From the NCBI GenBank assembly GCA_964441535.1, contig CAYTXQ010000019.1, forward strand, positions 1 to 13,858: a stretch of DNA of 13,858 bases, in the 5' to 3' direction. The DNA is from CAYNLX01 sp964441535. GTDB taxonomy: Bacteria; Bacillota_I; Bacilli_A; RF39; UBA660. Position numbers and translations under genes: made by a program. Shown piece after piece: positions 13,768 to 13,858 of this stretch (within the stretch, counting starts at the first letter, position 1; each line of letters begins with the position of its first letter). The notes below the pieces were generated by a model, which was given only the letters and a program-made list of their open reading frames with translations, was not told the origin of the DNA and searched no databases.

Positions 13768-13858
13768 AAGGAGGTGAATTATGCAAAAAGAAAGAAAAGG
13801 AACTGGACTTTTAATTGCAATATTACTAATAATAATCCTTATATTAATATCATTAGTA
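13768..13858 (+). CDS. start of a small membrane protein gene, cut by the window end
   Basis: A very strong ribosome binding site, AAGGAGGTG (13768-13776), precedes ATG at 13781. The 26 visible codons give a basic N-terminus (MQKERKGTG) followed by an unbroken hydrophobic helix rich in Leu and Ile. This is either a signal anchor or the first membrane segment of a longer protein. A possible weak promoter is TTGAAA (13722-13727) with TATAAA (13743-13748), 15 nt apart. The family cannot be told from this much sequence. Confidence 0.6.

Overview
The window comes from a very AT-rich low-GC Gram-positive (Bacillota) genome. All tryptophans are TGG, and TGA appears once, as the stop of the rluB-like gene, so the standard bacterial code applies and not the Mollicutes code. 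The gene mix (a VirD4-type coupling protein of the kind seen in uncultured gut Firmicutes, undecaprenyl-diphosphatase, a spore-maturation cluster, very short leaders) suggests an uncultivated gut Bacilli/Clostridia-like lineage. That placement is inference only. I saw no rRNA, tRNA, CRISPR array, transposase or integrase, and no stretch over 300 bases lacks a gene.

Left part (1-4986): the 3' two-thirds or so of a VirD4/TraG-type coupling ATPase with a long acidic tail ends at a terminator. It is followed by a tiny rhodanese-like protein, a DedA/VTT membrane protein and an RmuC homologue, all on +. These converge on a minus-strand pair: a Fic-domain protein lying downstream of a UppP (BacA) phosphatase. 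A perfect 40-bp palindrome spans both convergent stop codons of rmuC and fic and encodes the same last five residues in each protein.

Middle part (5023-8971): a 3.65-kb unit lies between two 297-bp direct repeats with six mismatches. Each repeat holds a complete 74/76-residue membrane protein gene, a bidirectional terminator and the last 12 codons plus stop of trpS. The intact trpS follows the right repeat, so the trpS tail in the left repeat is a copied fragment. Between the repeats, behind its own promoter, is a four-gene + strand set: an MFS-like transporter, an overlapping 52-residue single-pass membrane protein, an overlapping 117-residue multi-pass membrane protein, and a 545-residue secreted, membrane-anchored protein with five SH3-like repeats. 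This looks like an inserted or duplicated envelope cassette of unknown function and is the most unusual part of the window.

Right part (8933-13858): trpS on minus, then on + a small lipoprotein with its own terminator, a structured leader, and dacB-spmA-spmB-rluB. This order matches the Bacillus subtilis dacB/spmA/spmB/rluB neighbourhood and points to spore cortex maturation, or its remnant. The window ends in the start of a gene for a small membrane protein.
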